Shown here: positions 9,210 to 17,254 of the stretch, piece by piece | Position numbering within the stretch: the stretch's first letter is position 1 | Layout: each line of letters starts with the position of its first letter | The notes under the pieces: model-generated | What the model saw: only the letters and a program-made list of their open reading frames with translations | What the model was told of the DNA's origin: nothing | The model's database searches: none | Assembly (NCBI RefSeq): GCF_024138165.1 | Contig: NZ_CP100000.1 | Coordinates: 992,001 to 1,056,000, forward strand | Origin: Halorussus vallis | GTDB lineage: Archaea; Halobacteriota; Halobacteria; Halobacteriales; Haladaptataceae | DNA length: 64,000 bases | Direction of reading: 5' to 3' | Position numbers and translations under genes: made by a program

Positions 9210-9878
9210 GTGCAGACGTTCCTCACCCTCGCCCACGAGTACGAAACCGACCTCCCGGCGCCGTACGACGGCGGCGTCCGGACGCCGCCGTCGTACGTCG
9301 AACACTTTCTGCGAGAGTACTCAGAGGCGGGCGACACGGTGCTCGACCCCTTCGCCGGGTTCGGGACGACGCTGGTCGTCGCCGAGCGACTGGACCGGGA
9401 GGCCTGGGGCGTCGAGTTCGAACCGGACCGCGTCGACTACGTCCGCGGGCGGGTCGACAACCCCGAGCGCGTCGTCCACGGCGACGCACTCGACCTGTCG
9501 AGCGCCGACGTGCCGGCGTTCGACTGTTGTCTCACCTCGCCGCCGTTCATGGTCGCGGGGATGACCGAGAACCCCTTCGAGAACTACGCGGGCGAGAGCG
9601 ACTACGCGACCTATCTCGACGACCTCGAAACCGTCTTCGGGCGACTCGCCGCGCTCGCGGCCGACGACGCCCGCCTGCTCGTCGACGTCTCGAACATGAA
9701 ACACGAGGGCGGCGTGACGACGCTCGCCTGGGACGTCGCCGACGCCGCCAGGTCGCACTTCCGCTTCGAGGGTGAGGTCGTCGTCGGCTGGGAGGGCGAC
9801 GGACGGGCCGAAACCGAGGGTTCCTACGGCTACGGCTACGACCACAGCTACTGTCTGGTGTTCGGCGCCGAGTCGTAG
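9210..9878 (+). CDS. solitary DNA-methylase-like methyltransferase, 222 aa
   Basis: An amino-methyltransferase of the N4-cytosine/N6-adenine type. The SAM-binding motif DPFAGFGTT is at residues 46-54, and the catalytic motif TSPPF at residues 109-113. The N-terminal segment (RTPPSYVEHFLREYSEAGD) resembles motif X. Only about 55 residues separate the two motifs and about 110 follow, so there is little room for a target-recognition domain. No restriction endonuclease lies nearby, so it is an orphan. The GTG start at 9210 is the only good start before motif X. The substrate could be DNA or structured RNA; sequence alone does not decide. Confidence 0.75.
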   Translation: MQTFLTLAHEYETDLPAPYDGGVRTPPSYVEHFLREYSEAGDTVLDPFAGFGTTLVVAERLDREAWGVEFEPDRVDYVRGRVDNPERVVHGDALDLSSADVPAFDCCLTSPPFMVAGMTENPFENYAGESDYATYLDDLETVFGRLAALAADDARLLVDVSNMKHEGGVTTLAWDVADAARSHFRFEGEVVVGWEGDGRAETEGSYGYGYDHSYCLVFGAES

Positions 9879-9897
9879 AACGAGATTCCGCCGTCGC

Positions 9898-11268
9898 TCA
9901 AACCTCGTACTCGTCCTCGCGGAACTGGACGTACTTGCTCTTGCGGTACTTGCGCTTGGTGTGCTTGTACTTGGTCACGAGTTTCGCGCCGCCCAGACCC
10001 GCCTTGACGTTCCACTTCAGCACGTTCTTCTCGCGCCTGCTGGCGAGGATGTCGGCGGCCATCTCGAACGTCCGGTCCCAGTCGTCGGGACCGTAGTCGG
10101 CGACGATGTCGGCGAACGAGACGTTCCGGACGATTTCGTCGCCGATGGCCGCCTTCCACTGGTCGTTGTAGGCGTCCAAGTTGCCGGTCGCCGCGAGGTC
10201 GCCGGCGATTTTGCCGGTCCGGGCCGCGACGTGGTAGCCGCCCTCGTGGAACGCCGAGGTGGTCCCCATCGCGCCGCCGACCACCGCGATGCCGGCCTTC
10301 GTCGGCGAGTCGATGGGGCGCGTCGAGGAGATGGGGTAAGTTTCGGTGCCCGCGCTCTTGCCGCGACCCTCGACCAGCGGGAAGTCCGAGAGGTCGTACT
10401 CGTCGCCGTAGAGGTGCTCCAGCAGGCGCTCGACGTACTCGCCGCCCCGCGGGATACGCTCGTCGTCGGGCCGGAGGAGCGCGTACTTCTCGCGGTCGGG
10501 AATCTCCGCGAGGTCCATCCCGATGGGCATCGTGAGGCCGACGCGGGCGACCCGACCGTCGTTCGGGAATATCCACGGGTAGGCGGTTTCGCCGGGCATC
10601 GCGCCCCACCAGAACTTCAGCGCGTGGGGGTCGAACAGTTCCTCGGGGAACTCCCGGTACTCCTGGTAGGCGATGTGGTTCGCCCGGTTCGGCGCCATGA
10701 CCTCCGAAATCTTGCGGTCGTCCGGGGAGAACCGGTCGAGCACGCGCATGGTGACCTGGCGCTGGGGGCCGTCGGCCAGGACGAGGTACTCCGCCTCGAC
10801 GTCCTCGCCGGACGACAGGATCAGCGTGTGGGTGTGTCCGCCCGAGAGGTCGGTTTCGACGTCGGTGACGCCGACGCCGACGCGGTACTCCGCGCCGGCG
10901 GCCTCAGCCTCCTCGCGGAGCCAGTCGTCCATCCGGGCGCGGTGGAAGGTGAACCCGAACTTGTCGTAGGACGACTCGATGCCGGTCGACTTCATCGTGA
11001 ACGACTCGTTGGGACCGTAGAACTCGGTGCGGTCGAGTTCCCGGAGGACGACGTGGTCGGGAATCTCCTCGAAGGAGACGTCGAATATCTCCAGCCAGTA
11101 GTCGAGCATCCCGGCGGCGTCCGTCGAATCCGGTCCGAGTTCCTCGCGGTCGGCCCGGGGGACGCCCTTCTCCACGAGGAGCACGTCGGCTCCCCGTTCT
11201 GCGGCCTGCCGCGCGGCGGACATCCCGGCGGGCCCGCCGCCGACGACGGCAACGTCGACTCGCTTCAT
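9898..11268 (-). CDS. geranylgeranyl reductase family flavoprotein
   Basis: A 456-residue FAD-dependent reductase of the family that saturates isoprenoid double bonds in archaeal lipids or quinone tails. The N-terminus has the Rossmann motif VVGGGPAGMSAAR. Near residue 235 is ETAYPWIFP followed by VARVGLTMP, the family YxWxFP substrate-pocket motif. AVVGGAMGTTSAFHEGG matches the second FAD-contact region. A basic tail rich in Lys/Arg/Tyr (KYKHTKRKYRKSKY) ends the protein and could bind membranes. A TATA element lies 22 nt upstream. Whether it acts on glycerolipids, menaquinone or carotenoids cannot be decided. Confidence 0.88.
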   Translation of the reverse strand: MKRVDVAVVGGGPAGMSAARQAAERGADVLLVEKGVPRADREELGPDSTDAAGMLDYWLEIFDVSFEEIPDHVVLRELDRTEFYGPNESFTMKSTGIESSYDKFGFTFHRARMDDWLREEAEAAGAEYRVGVGVTDVETDLSGGHTHTLILSSGEDVEAEYLVLADGPQRQVTMRVLDRFSPDDRKISEVMAPNRANHIAYQEYREFPEELFDPHALKFWWGAMPGETAYPWIFPNDGRVARVGLTMPIGMDLAEIPDREKYALLRPDDERIPRGGEYVERLLEHLYGDEYDLSDFPLVEGRGKSAGTETYPISSTRPIDSPTKAGIAVVGGAMGTTSAFHEGGYHVAARTGKIAGDLAATGNLDAYNDQWKAAIGDEIVRNVSFADIVADYGPDDWDRTFEMAADILASRREKNVLKWNVKAGLGGAKLVTKYKHTKRKYRKSKYVQFREDEYEV

Positions 11269-11290
11269 ACCCCTACGCTTCCGCGCGGGC

Positions 11291-11300
11291 TAATAAATGC
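11291..11300 (-). promoter_or_regulatory. TATA box of the geranylgeranyl-reductase-family gene
   Basis: Minus-strand GCATTTATTA, ending 22 nt before the ATG at 11268: a leaderless promoter. Confidence 0.6.
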
Positions 11301-11417
11301 TTGACCTTCCGAATCCGTGATGAGACGAGGCGGATTTTTGAACGCCCGCGCCGGTATCGAACCGGAGCGGCGCCCCGGCGGACGGTTCGCGAGACGGGCT
11401 AACTTGCGCCGGTCGAA

Positions 11418-11426
11418 GCATAAGTG
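11418..11426 (+). promoter_or_regulatory. TATA box of the serine hydrolase gene
   Basis: GCATAAGTG, ending 23 nt before the ATG at 11450. Confidence 0.5.
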
Positions 11427-11449
11427 ACGGGCCGGCGTAGTCGCGTTCC

Positions 11450-13456
11450 ATGACGCGACGCCTACGAGTTGCGACCGTCGGCGCGGTCCTCCTCCTCGTC
11501 CTCCTCGCGCAGGTCGGCCCCACTCTCGCTGGCGGGCCGACCGTCGAAGCGAGGCCGTCCGGGAACGAAACGCCCGCCCAGCAGACCCCGGGCGTGGACT
11601 CGGTGGCCGAGGTCGAGGCGTTCGTCGACGCTCAGATGGCCCAGGACCTCCGAGAGCACCGCGTCTCGGGCGCGACCATCTCGGTGGTCAAGGACGGCGA
11701 ACTCCTGTTCGCGGAGGGGTACGGCTACGCCGACCGGGCCAACCGGACGCCGGTGGTGGCGAACCGGACGCTGTTTCGAATCGGGTCGGTGTCGAAGCTG
11801 TTCGTCTGGACCGCCGCGATGCAACAGATTCAGCGCGGCAACATCGACCCGGACGCCGACGTGAACCGGTACCTCGACGACGTCCACATCCCCCGGACAT
11901 ACGGCGAACCGGTCACGATGGAACACCTCGCGACCCACACGCCCGGTTTCGAAGACCGGTTGGCCGGCGTCGCGGTCGAGTCGCCCGCCGACGTGAAACC
12001 GCTCGGCGAGGCGCTCGAAGACCCGCCCGCCCGCGTCCGCCCGCCGGGCGTCGTCACCTCCTACTCGAACTACGGCGCGGCGTTGGCCGGGCACGTCGTC
12101 GCCCGGCGAGCGAACACCACCTTCGACCGCTACATCGAGCGGCGCATCTTCCGCCCGCTGGAGATGCGCCACAGCACCTTCGAACAGCCGGTTCCTTCCG
12201 CCGTGCCGGGCACGCTCTCGAAGGGCTACAGCTACCGGAACGGCCGGTTCGTCGCCGAGGAGTTCGAAGCCGTCGGCATCCCGCCCGCAGGGTCGATGAG
12301 CGCGACCGCGACCGATGTCGCGAAGTTCATGACCGCCCACCTCCAGGGCGGCCGGTACGGCGACTCGCGTATCCTCTCCGAGTCCGCCGCCCGGCGGATG
12401 CACCGCCAGCACTTCGCCAACCACCCCGCGCTGAACGGCGTGGCCTTCGGCTTCTACGAGGAGAGCACCAACGGTGTGCGGATCATCGGCCACGGCGGCG
12501 ACACCACGCAGTTCCACTCGGGGCTGTGGCTGTTCCCCGAGCGCGACCTCGGCGTGTTCGTCTCCTACAACAGTGTCGGCGGGGCCGCGGCGCGCCAGGA
12601 CTTCTTCGAGAACTTCACCGACCGGTTCTTCCCGGCCGACGGGACCGCCAGTCCGCCGCCGGTCGAGGGCGACGCGGCCGCCGCCAACACGATCGCCCCG
12701 AACGCGGCCGCCGACGGCGGGCAGGCCGGACCGCCGCTGTCGGCCTTCGCCGGCACGTACCGCACGACCAGAATCCCGTACACGACCTTCGAGAAGGTGG
12801 TCGTGCTGAACCGCGACGTGAGCGTGCGCGCCGCCGGCAACGGAACCCTGGTCGCCGAGACGCCGCTCGGCGAGAGTAGGCGATTCCGGCGGGTCGCGCC
12901 GACGGTGTTCCAGGCCGTGGATGGCGACGCCCGAATCGCCTTCCGGGTCGAGGACGGCCGGGGGTCGTACCTCTTCTTCGACGCGGTGCCGGTCCAGAGC
13001 TTCGAGCGGGTCGCGTGGTGGGAGTCCACGCAGGTCCAGTTCGCGCTCCTTGGAGGGGCCGCCCTCCTATTGCTCACCGGCATCCTGGGCTGGCCGGTGC
13101 TGGCGGCCCGCCGGGCGTGGCACGGCGGACCCCCGCCGGCCGACGGTCCCCGGGCCGCCCGGTGGCTCTCCGGCACCGCCGGCCTCGTCGGCCTCGGCTT
13201 CGTCGTCGGCTTCGGCGCGCTGCTCGCGACCGACCCCACGAGCGTCCTCTTCCGCTCTGCGGTCGTCGAGGCGCTGTTCGTCGCGCCGGCCGTGGCCGCC
13301 GCGATGGCGGTTGGCGCGGTGGTGTTCGCGGCGCTAGCGTGGAAGAACCGCTACTGGGGGCTCGTCGGGCGACTCCACTACACGCTGCTGGCGGTGGTGC
13401 TCGTCGTCCTCTGCTGGCAGTTGTCGTACTGGAACCTGCTCGGCGCGGCGTTCTGA
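11450..13456 (+). CDS. membrane-anchored beta-lactamase-fold serine hydrolase
   Basis: A 668-residue protein. A signal peptide (RRLRVATVGAVLLLVLLAQV) is followed by a class C beta-lactamase/penicillin-binding-protein fold: nucleophile motif S113-V-S-K116, Y205-S-N207, and HGGD near residue 348 in the KTG position. This is the active-site set of serine esterases/D-aminopeptidases of the family. A variable linker leads to a beta domain (about 415-520) and then four transmembrane helices (about 525-665). The catalytic domain should be extracellular and held by the C-terminal membrane module. Haloarchaea lack murein, so the substrate is probably a peptide, ester or amide rather than cell wall. 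The gene is alone with its own promoter. Confidence 0.88.
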   Translation: MTRRLRVATVGAVLLLVLLAQVGPTLAGGPTVEARPSGNETPAQQTPGVDSVAEVEAFVDAQMAQDLREHRVSGATISVVKDGELLFAEGYGYADRANRTPVVANRTLFRIGSVSKLFVWTAAMQQIQRGNIDPDADVNRYLDDVHIPRTYGEPVTMEHLATHTPGFEDRLAGVAVESPADVKPLGEALEDPPARVRPPGVVTSYSNYGAALAGHVVARRANTTFDRYIERRIFRPLEMRHSTFEQPVPSAVPGTLSKGYSYRNGRFVAEEFEAVGIPPAGSMSATATDVAKFMTAHLQGGRYGDSRILSESAARRMHRQHFANHPALNGVAFGFYEESTNGVRIIGHGGDTTQFHSGLWLFPERDLGVFVSYNSVGGAAARQDFFENFTDRFFPADGTASPPPVEGDAAAANTIAPNAAADGGQAGPPLSAFAGTYRTTRIPYTTFEKVVVLNRDVSVRAAGNGTLVAETPLGESRRFRRVAPTVFQAVDGDARIAFRVEDGRGSYLFFDAVPVQSFERVAWWESTQVQFALLGGAALLLLTGILGWPVLAARRAWHGGPPPADGPRAARWLSGTAGLVGLGFVVGFGALLATDPTSVLFRSAVVEALFVAPAVAAAMAVGAVVFAALAWKNRYWGLVGRLHYTLLAVVLVVLCWQLSYWNLLGAAF

Positions 13457-13546
13457 ACCGAGTCACTTTTTCGACCCCGAAGCGCCGGTCGCAGAGATGC
13501 GCCGAAAACCGGGAAGGTTGAGGCCCCGGCGAGCGCACGTGACCCC

Positions 13547-14341
13547 ATGTCCGACGCGGATACCGACGCGATAACCGTCGAACGAACCGACGGCGCGACC
13601 CGAATCGCCATCGAACGCGCCGACCGACACAACACGCTGGACCGCGCGACCGCCGCCGAGTTGCAGGCGGCCGTCGAGTCGGTCGTCGACGACCCCGAAG
13701 TCAGGTGTCTCGTGCTCACCGGCGCAGAGGGCGTCTTCTGCACCGGCGCCGACCTCGCGACGCTCGAAGGCAACCCCGAGGACGCCCGCCGCCTGCGAGG
13801 GATAGCGACCCGACTTCACGCCGCGGTGGACCACCTCGCGGGCGCGCGCAAACCGGTCGTCGCCGGGGTGAACGGCGTGGCCGCGGGCGGCGGACTCGGA
13901 CTCGCGCTGTGCGCCGACGTGGTGGTCGCCGCCGAGTCGGCCCGCTTCGAGTTCGCCTACCCGCGCATCGGCCTCTCGGGCGACGGCGGGTCGACGTACT
14001 TCCTGCCCCGACTCGTCGGCCTCCGGAAGGCCAAGGAGATCGCGCTGCTCGACGAACCGATTCCTGCCGACGAGGCCGCGGAACTGGGATTGGCGACCGA
14101 GTGCGTGGCCGACGACGAGTTCGACGACCGCCTCGCCGAACTCGCGGCGACGCTCGCTGACGGGCCAACCCGCGCCCACGGCGCGACCAAGCGCCTGCTG
14201 GAGGCGAGCTTCGGCCGCCGGCTCTCGGCCCAACTCGCCGCCGAAACCGACGCCATCACGCGACTGGCGACGACCGACGACTTCGAGCGGGGCCTCGCGG
14301 CGTTCTTCGAGGACGGCGACCCGGAGTTCCGCGGGGAGTAG
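13547..14341 (+). CDS. enoyl-CoA hydratase/isomerase family protein (PaaG-like)
   Basis: A 264-residue crotonase-fold protein with the oxyanion-hole segments GVFCTGADLATLEG and NGVAAGGGLGLALCADV. The two catalytic glutamates of hydratases are absent: GGGLGLA replaces GGGxELA, and YPRIGLSGDGGSTYFLPRLVG replaces the second Glu segment. An Asp in SGDGGS is typical of enoyl-CoA isomerases and of PaaG. It is therefore more likely an isomerase than a hydratase. It lies 70 nt upstream of the hydroxyacid dehydrogenase gene, which has its own TATA box, so an operon is not certain. Confidence 0.88.
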   Translation: MSDADTDAITVERTDGATRIAIERADRHNTLDRATAAELQAAVESVVDDPEVRCLVLTGAEGVFCTGADLATLEGNPEDARRLRGIATRLHAAVDHLAGARKPVVAGVNGVAAGGGLGLALCADVVVAAESARFEFAYPRIGLSGDGGSTYFLPRLVGLRKAKEIALLDEPIPADEAAELGLATECVADDEFDDRLAELAATLADGPTRAHGATKRLLEASFGRRLSAQLAAETDAITRLATTDDFERGLAAFFEDGDPEFRGE

Positions 14342-14380
14342 CCGCGGACGCCGGTCGTCCCGGCGGACACGCGCACGGTG

Positions 14381-14389
14381 ATTTACTAC
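14381..14389 (+). promoter_or_regulatory. TATA box of the hydroxyacid dehydrogenase gene
   Basis: ATTTACTAC, ending 22 nt before the ATG at 14412. Confidence 0.5.
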
Positions 14390-14411
14390 CCCCGAACGAG
14401 AAGCGAGACGT

Positions 14412-15374
14412 ATGAGCGACAACCAAGCGCCCGACGTCCTCGTTCTTCGCAAGAGCACCCACGGCATGCCGGTTTCGGCGTACGCCGACGAACTCCGCGA
14501 GCGACTCCCCGACAAGACCGTCTCGGTCGCCCGAACCCCGAGAGAGGAGCGCGAACTCGCCGCGGAGGCCTCGGTCGTCACCGGGATGGAGATAGACGAC
14601 GAACTGCTGGCGACGCTGGAGAACGCGAGACTGTTCGCCTGCGCCTACGCCGGGACGGGCCACCTGCCCCTCGACGCGCTCGAGTCCCGGGGCATCGCGG
14701 TGACGAACGCCTCGGGCGTCCACGGGCCGAACATCGCCGAGCACGTCGTCGGCAACCTGCTGGTGTTCGCCCGGCGTCTCCACGAGGGGTGGCGCCGCCA
14801 GCAGCGCCGTGAGTGGCGCCACTTCCGGGCCCACGAACTCTCGGGCAAGACCGTCACCGTGGTCGGCCTGGGCGCCATCGGCCACTCCGTCGTCGAGCGC
14901 CTGAAGGGGTTCGACGTCGACACCATCGGCGTTCGCTACACGCCCAAGAAAGGCGGGCCAACCGACGAGGTGGTCGGTTTCGACGAGGACGACTTCCACG
15001 GCGCGCTCGCCCGGACGGACTACCTCGCGCTGGCCTGCCCGCTGACCGAAACCACTCGGGGGCTAGTCGGCGAGGCGGAACTCAAGACCCTGCCGCCCGA
15101 GGCCGTACTGGTCAACGTCGCCCGCGGACAGGTCGTCGACACCGATGCGCTGGTGTGGGCGCTCCGGGGCAACCAGCTCCGCGGGGCGGCGCTGGACGTG
15201 ACCGACCCCGAACCGCTCCCGGAGGACCACCCGCTCTGGAACCTCGAGAACTGCCTCGTCACGCCCCACTGTTCGGGCCACACGCCCGAGTACTACGCCA
15301 GGCTGGCCGACATCGTCGCCGAGAACGTCCGGCGACTGGAGGACGGCGAGGAGTTGCAGAATCGAGTCGTCTGA
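14412..15374 (+). CDS. D-2-hydroxyacid dehydrogenase (NAD-dependent)
   Basis: A 320-residue member of the D-isomer-specific 2-hydroxyacid dehydrogenases, which interconvert 2-oxo acids and D-2-hydroxy acids. Visible are the NAD motif VVGLGAIGHSVVERL (about residues 152-166), the substrate Arg in VNVARGQVVDTDAL, the acid Glu region DVTDPEPLPEDHPLW, and the catalytic His in VTPHCSGHTPEYY. The family length is normal and the active-site set complete. Substrate (phosphoglycerate, lactate, glyoxylate or other) cannot be assigned; the ACT domain of serine-pathway SerA is lacking. The gene ends in the convergent region that holds repeat copy B. Confidence 0.92.
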   Translation: MSDNQAPDVLVLRKSTHGMPVSAYADELRERLPDKTVSVARTPREERELAAEASVVTGMEIDDELLATLENARLFACAYAGTGHLPLDALESRGIAVTNASGVHGPNIAEHVVGNLLVFARRLHEGWRRQQRREWRHFRAHELSGKTVTVVGLGAIGHSVVERLKGFDVDTIGVRYTPKKGGPTDEVVGFDEDDFHGALARTDYLALACPLTETTRGLVGEAELKTLPPEAVLVNVARGQVVDTDALVWALRGNQLRGAALDVTDPEPLPEDHPLWNLENCLVTPHCSGHTPEYYARLADIVAENVRRLEDGEELQNRVV

Positions 15375-15545
15375 GAGCAGACCGGGCTGGCTTCCCGATA
15401 CCGTCTTCGAGTCACGGCGCGCGCTGGCGTGCCCTCGTGGCACGCCTTCTTCGTGCGAGGGATGATCGAGTGAGTGCCGGAGGCACGAACGAGAGAATCG
15501 GCTGGGGAGGCGTGTGGCCGTGGCGGTGCGGTAGTCACACCAGTA

Positions 15546-15682
15546 AGTCGAAGATGCGACCGAGGCGAGTCGCGACGCGACTTGCCTCGGTCGCGTGTCC
15601 TTTTTTGGTCCAGCTTTTTTCGAGGAGTGGTAGCTGAAGCGCCCAAAGGGCGCTTCAGCGATCCGACGACAAAAAAAGGTGG
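15546..15682 (-). repeat. modular hairpin repeat, copy B (A/B subtype)
   Basis: 137 bp, the same length as copy A. On the minus strand it reads CCACCTTTTTTT, a hairpin (GCTGAAGCGCCC-AAA-GGGCGCTTCAGC, 15633-15659), ACTCCTCGAAAAAAGCTGGACC, AAAAAAGG and ACAC. A second hairpin at 15556-15594 (GCGACCGAGGC arms, inner AGTCGCG/CGCGACT) is followed by ATCTTCGACT. Both stems differ from copy A but pair fully. The element begins 1 nt after the asd stop codon, in the asd orientation. The 15375-15545 remainder of this gap has only short hairpins (for example GGCGTGCC CTCGT GGCACGCC) and no gene. Confidence 0.85.
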
Positions 15683-15683
15683 G

Positions 15684-16718
15684 CTAGATCCAGCCTTCGC
15701 TCTGGAGCAGTTCGCCGTTCAGCACCGCCGCGCCCGCCGCCCCGCGAATCGTGTTGTGCGCCAGGCAGTTGTACTGGACGCCCGCGGGCGTCTCTTGAAC
15801 GCCGCCGGCCGCGACCGCCATTCCGCCGCCCAGCGTGCGGTCGAGTCGCGGCTGGGGTCGGCTCGGGTCCTCGAACACCTCGATGAGCGGGTCGGGCGAA
15901 CTCGGCAGGTCGAGGCTCTCGACAGCGCCGAAGGCGTCCTCGACGTCGGCAGCGGTGACGTCGTCGCGCATCTCGGCCCAGACGTTCTCCAGGTGGCCGT
16001 CGATGGTCGGCACGCGGTTGCACGACGCCGACACCTCGGCGTCGTGGAGCGACAGTTCGGCGCCGTCGAACTGCCCGAGGAGTTTGCGGGACTCGGTCTC
16101 CATCTTCTCCTCCTCGCCGCCGATGTGCGGGATGACGTTGTCGATTATCTCCATCGAGGAGACGCCCGAATAGCCCGCGCCCGAGACCGCCTGGAGCGTC
16201 GAGACGTGGACGCGTTCCAGGCCGAACTGGTCGAGCGCGGCGAGGGTGGGCACCATCGTGATGGTCGAACAGTTGGGGTTCTTGACCACCGCGCCGTCCC
16301 ACCCGCGCTCGTCGCGCTGGACTTCGAGCAGGTCGAGGTGGCCCGGATTTATCTCGGGGATGACGAGCGGGACGTCTTCGGCCATCCGGTCGTTCGAGGA
16401 GTTCGACGAGAGGACGTAACCCGCCTCCGCGAAGCCGGGTTCGACCTCGGCCGCGACGCCCGAGGGGAGCGAGGAGAACAGCAGGTCGACGTCGTCGGGC
16501 ACCGACTCGGGGTCGGTCGCCCGCACCGTCAGGTCCGCCACCGAGGCCGGAATCGGAGCGTCGACCCGCCACTTGGCCGCCTCGCTGTACGGTTTGCCCT
16601 CGCTCTCCTCACTGGCGGTCACGGCCGCGAGTTCGAATTCGGGGTGTCCGTCGAGTAGTTGGATGCATCGCTGGCCTACTGCACCGGTCGCTCCGAGTAC
16701 GCCGACACGTACGGTCAT
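15684..16718 (-). CDS. asd: aspartate-semialdehyde dehydrogenase
   Basis: A 344-residue NADP-dependent enzyme making aspartate semialdehyde from aspartyl phosphate, the branch-point step to lysine, threonine and methionine. Nucleotide motif LGATGAVGQR starts at residue 9, the catalytic Cys150 lies in KNPNCSTIT, and the substrate segments YSGVSSMEI and RVPTIDGHLENVW are present, as in the archaeal/fungal branch. The start at MTVRVGVLG puts the dinucleotide fold at the N-terminus; further upstream in this frame lies repeat copy C, which is not coding. The promoter is probably AACCGTTTTGC near 16750. Copy B abuts the stop codon. Confidence 0.95.
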   Translation of the reverse strand: MTVRVGVLGATGAVGQRCIQLLDGHPEFELAAVTASEESEGKPYSEAAKWRVDAPIPASVADLTVRATDPESVPDDVDLLFSSLPSGVAAEVEPGFAEAGYVLSSNSSNDRMAEDVPLVIPEINPGHLDLLEVQRDERGWDGAVVKNPNCSTITMVPTLAALDQFGLERVHVSTLQAVSGAGYSGVSSMEIIDNVIPHIGGEEEKMETESRKLLGQFDGAELSLHDAEVSASCNRVPTIDGHLENVWAEMRDDVTAADVEDAFGAVESLDLPSSPDPLIEVFEDPSRPQPRLDRTLGGGMAVAAGGVQETPAGVQYNCLAHNTIRGAAGAAVLNGELLQSEGWI

Positions 16719-16777
16719 GGTACTCGGTGACTGGCCCTGCGGTAGCAAAACGGTTTGGATACCCCCATCTTTGTCCT

Positions 16778-16947
16778 CCACCTTTTGCTGCGGTCGAACT
16801 CGCGCCTGCGGCGCGAGTTCTCCCTGGCAAAATCTGGACCAAAACCGCGGTGCTCCCTCTGCGGGGCCGCTTCGCGGCCCCGCTTCGGTCCGCGCCGCGT
16901 CCGCTCGCTCACTGCGTTCGCTCGCGGCGCGACTGCTGGTACTCACC
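16778..16947 (+). repeat. modular hairpin repeat, copy C (C/D/E subtype)
   Basis: About 170 bp. CCACCTTTTGCTGCGGTCG leads to hairpin AACTCGCGCC-TGC-GGCGCGAGTT (16797-16819), then CTCCCTGGCAAAATCTGGACC and AAAACCGCGG. A second hairpin GCGGGGCCGC-TTC-GCGGCCCCGC (16861-16883) is followed by a block whose reverse complement runs GGTGAGTACCAGCAGTCGC, GCCGCGAGCGAACGCAGTG, AGCGAGCGG. Copy E has the same block order and almost the same length (171 bp). This copy lies just upstream of the asd promoter, pointing away from asd; similarity to copy E continues weakly to about 16970. Confidence 0.85.
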
Positions 16948-17075
16948 GCCGGGGGAAGCGACGCTTGCTGGAACTGAAGGCTGGACGCTTCCCGACGCTG
17001 TTCATCGAATTGGTCCGCCGATACCACCTTCTGTTTCGCCCGGCCGGCCTCGTGCGGTGGCACTCCGTTTCCCTC
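16948..17075. other. gap between repeat copies C and D, no gene seen
   Basis: Roughly 130 bases between two repeat copies. Open frames here are extensions of the repeats and have no family resemblance or start signal. The first ~25 bases still resemble the flank of copy E. Confidence 0.4.
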
Positions 17076-17251
17076 CGAGAGCGAACGCAGTGAGCGAGCG
17101 GGCCAAGGAACCACCTTCCGTCACGGGAGCGGCGGCTTTGCCGCCGCTCCCGTGACGGAAGGTGGTGACGCAGTGCTTTTGGTCCAGATTTTGTCAGCGA
17201 AACAACTCGGCCGCCGACGGCGGCCGAGTTGCTGAGCGCAGCAAAAGGTGG
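17076..17251 (-). repeat. modular hairpin repeat, copy D (C/D/E subtype)
   Basis: On the minus strand it begins CCACCTTTTGCTGCG 3 nt after the rps17e stop codon, in the gene's orientation. Hairpin one (17203-17231) has a 13-bp stem, CAACTCGGCCGCC/GGCGGCCGAGTTG, with a three-base loop. It is followed by GACAAAATCTGGACC and AAAAGCACTGCGTCACC. Hairpin two (17111-17165) is exceptional: a perfect 26-bp stem (CCACCTTCCGTCACGGGAGC onward) around TTT. The block CGAGAGCGAACGCAGTGAGC, GAGCGGGCCAAGGAACC, shared with copy E, closes the element. The GGTGAGTACCAG block of C and E is missing. Confidence 0.85.
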
Positions 17252-17254
17252 TTT

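Noticed and set aside
13547-15374. An operon of the PaaG-like enzyme and hydroxyacid dehydrogenase
   Set aside because: The second gene has its own TATA box 22 nt before the start, so co-transcription is not needed, though it is not excluded.
16800-16980. A peptide-like similarity (for example RSLTAFARGATAGTHRR) between open frames in repeat copies C and E
   Set aside because: It comes from the conserved DNA block of the repeat; the frame has no start signal, breaks in copy D, and the adjoining hairpins would encode unrelated peptides.
16719-17114. N-terminal extension of asd
   Set aside because: The frame stays open upstream but runs through repeat copy C; the NADP-binding strand of the family starts right at the chosen ATG.
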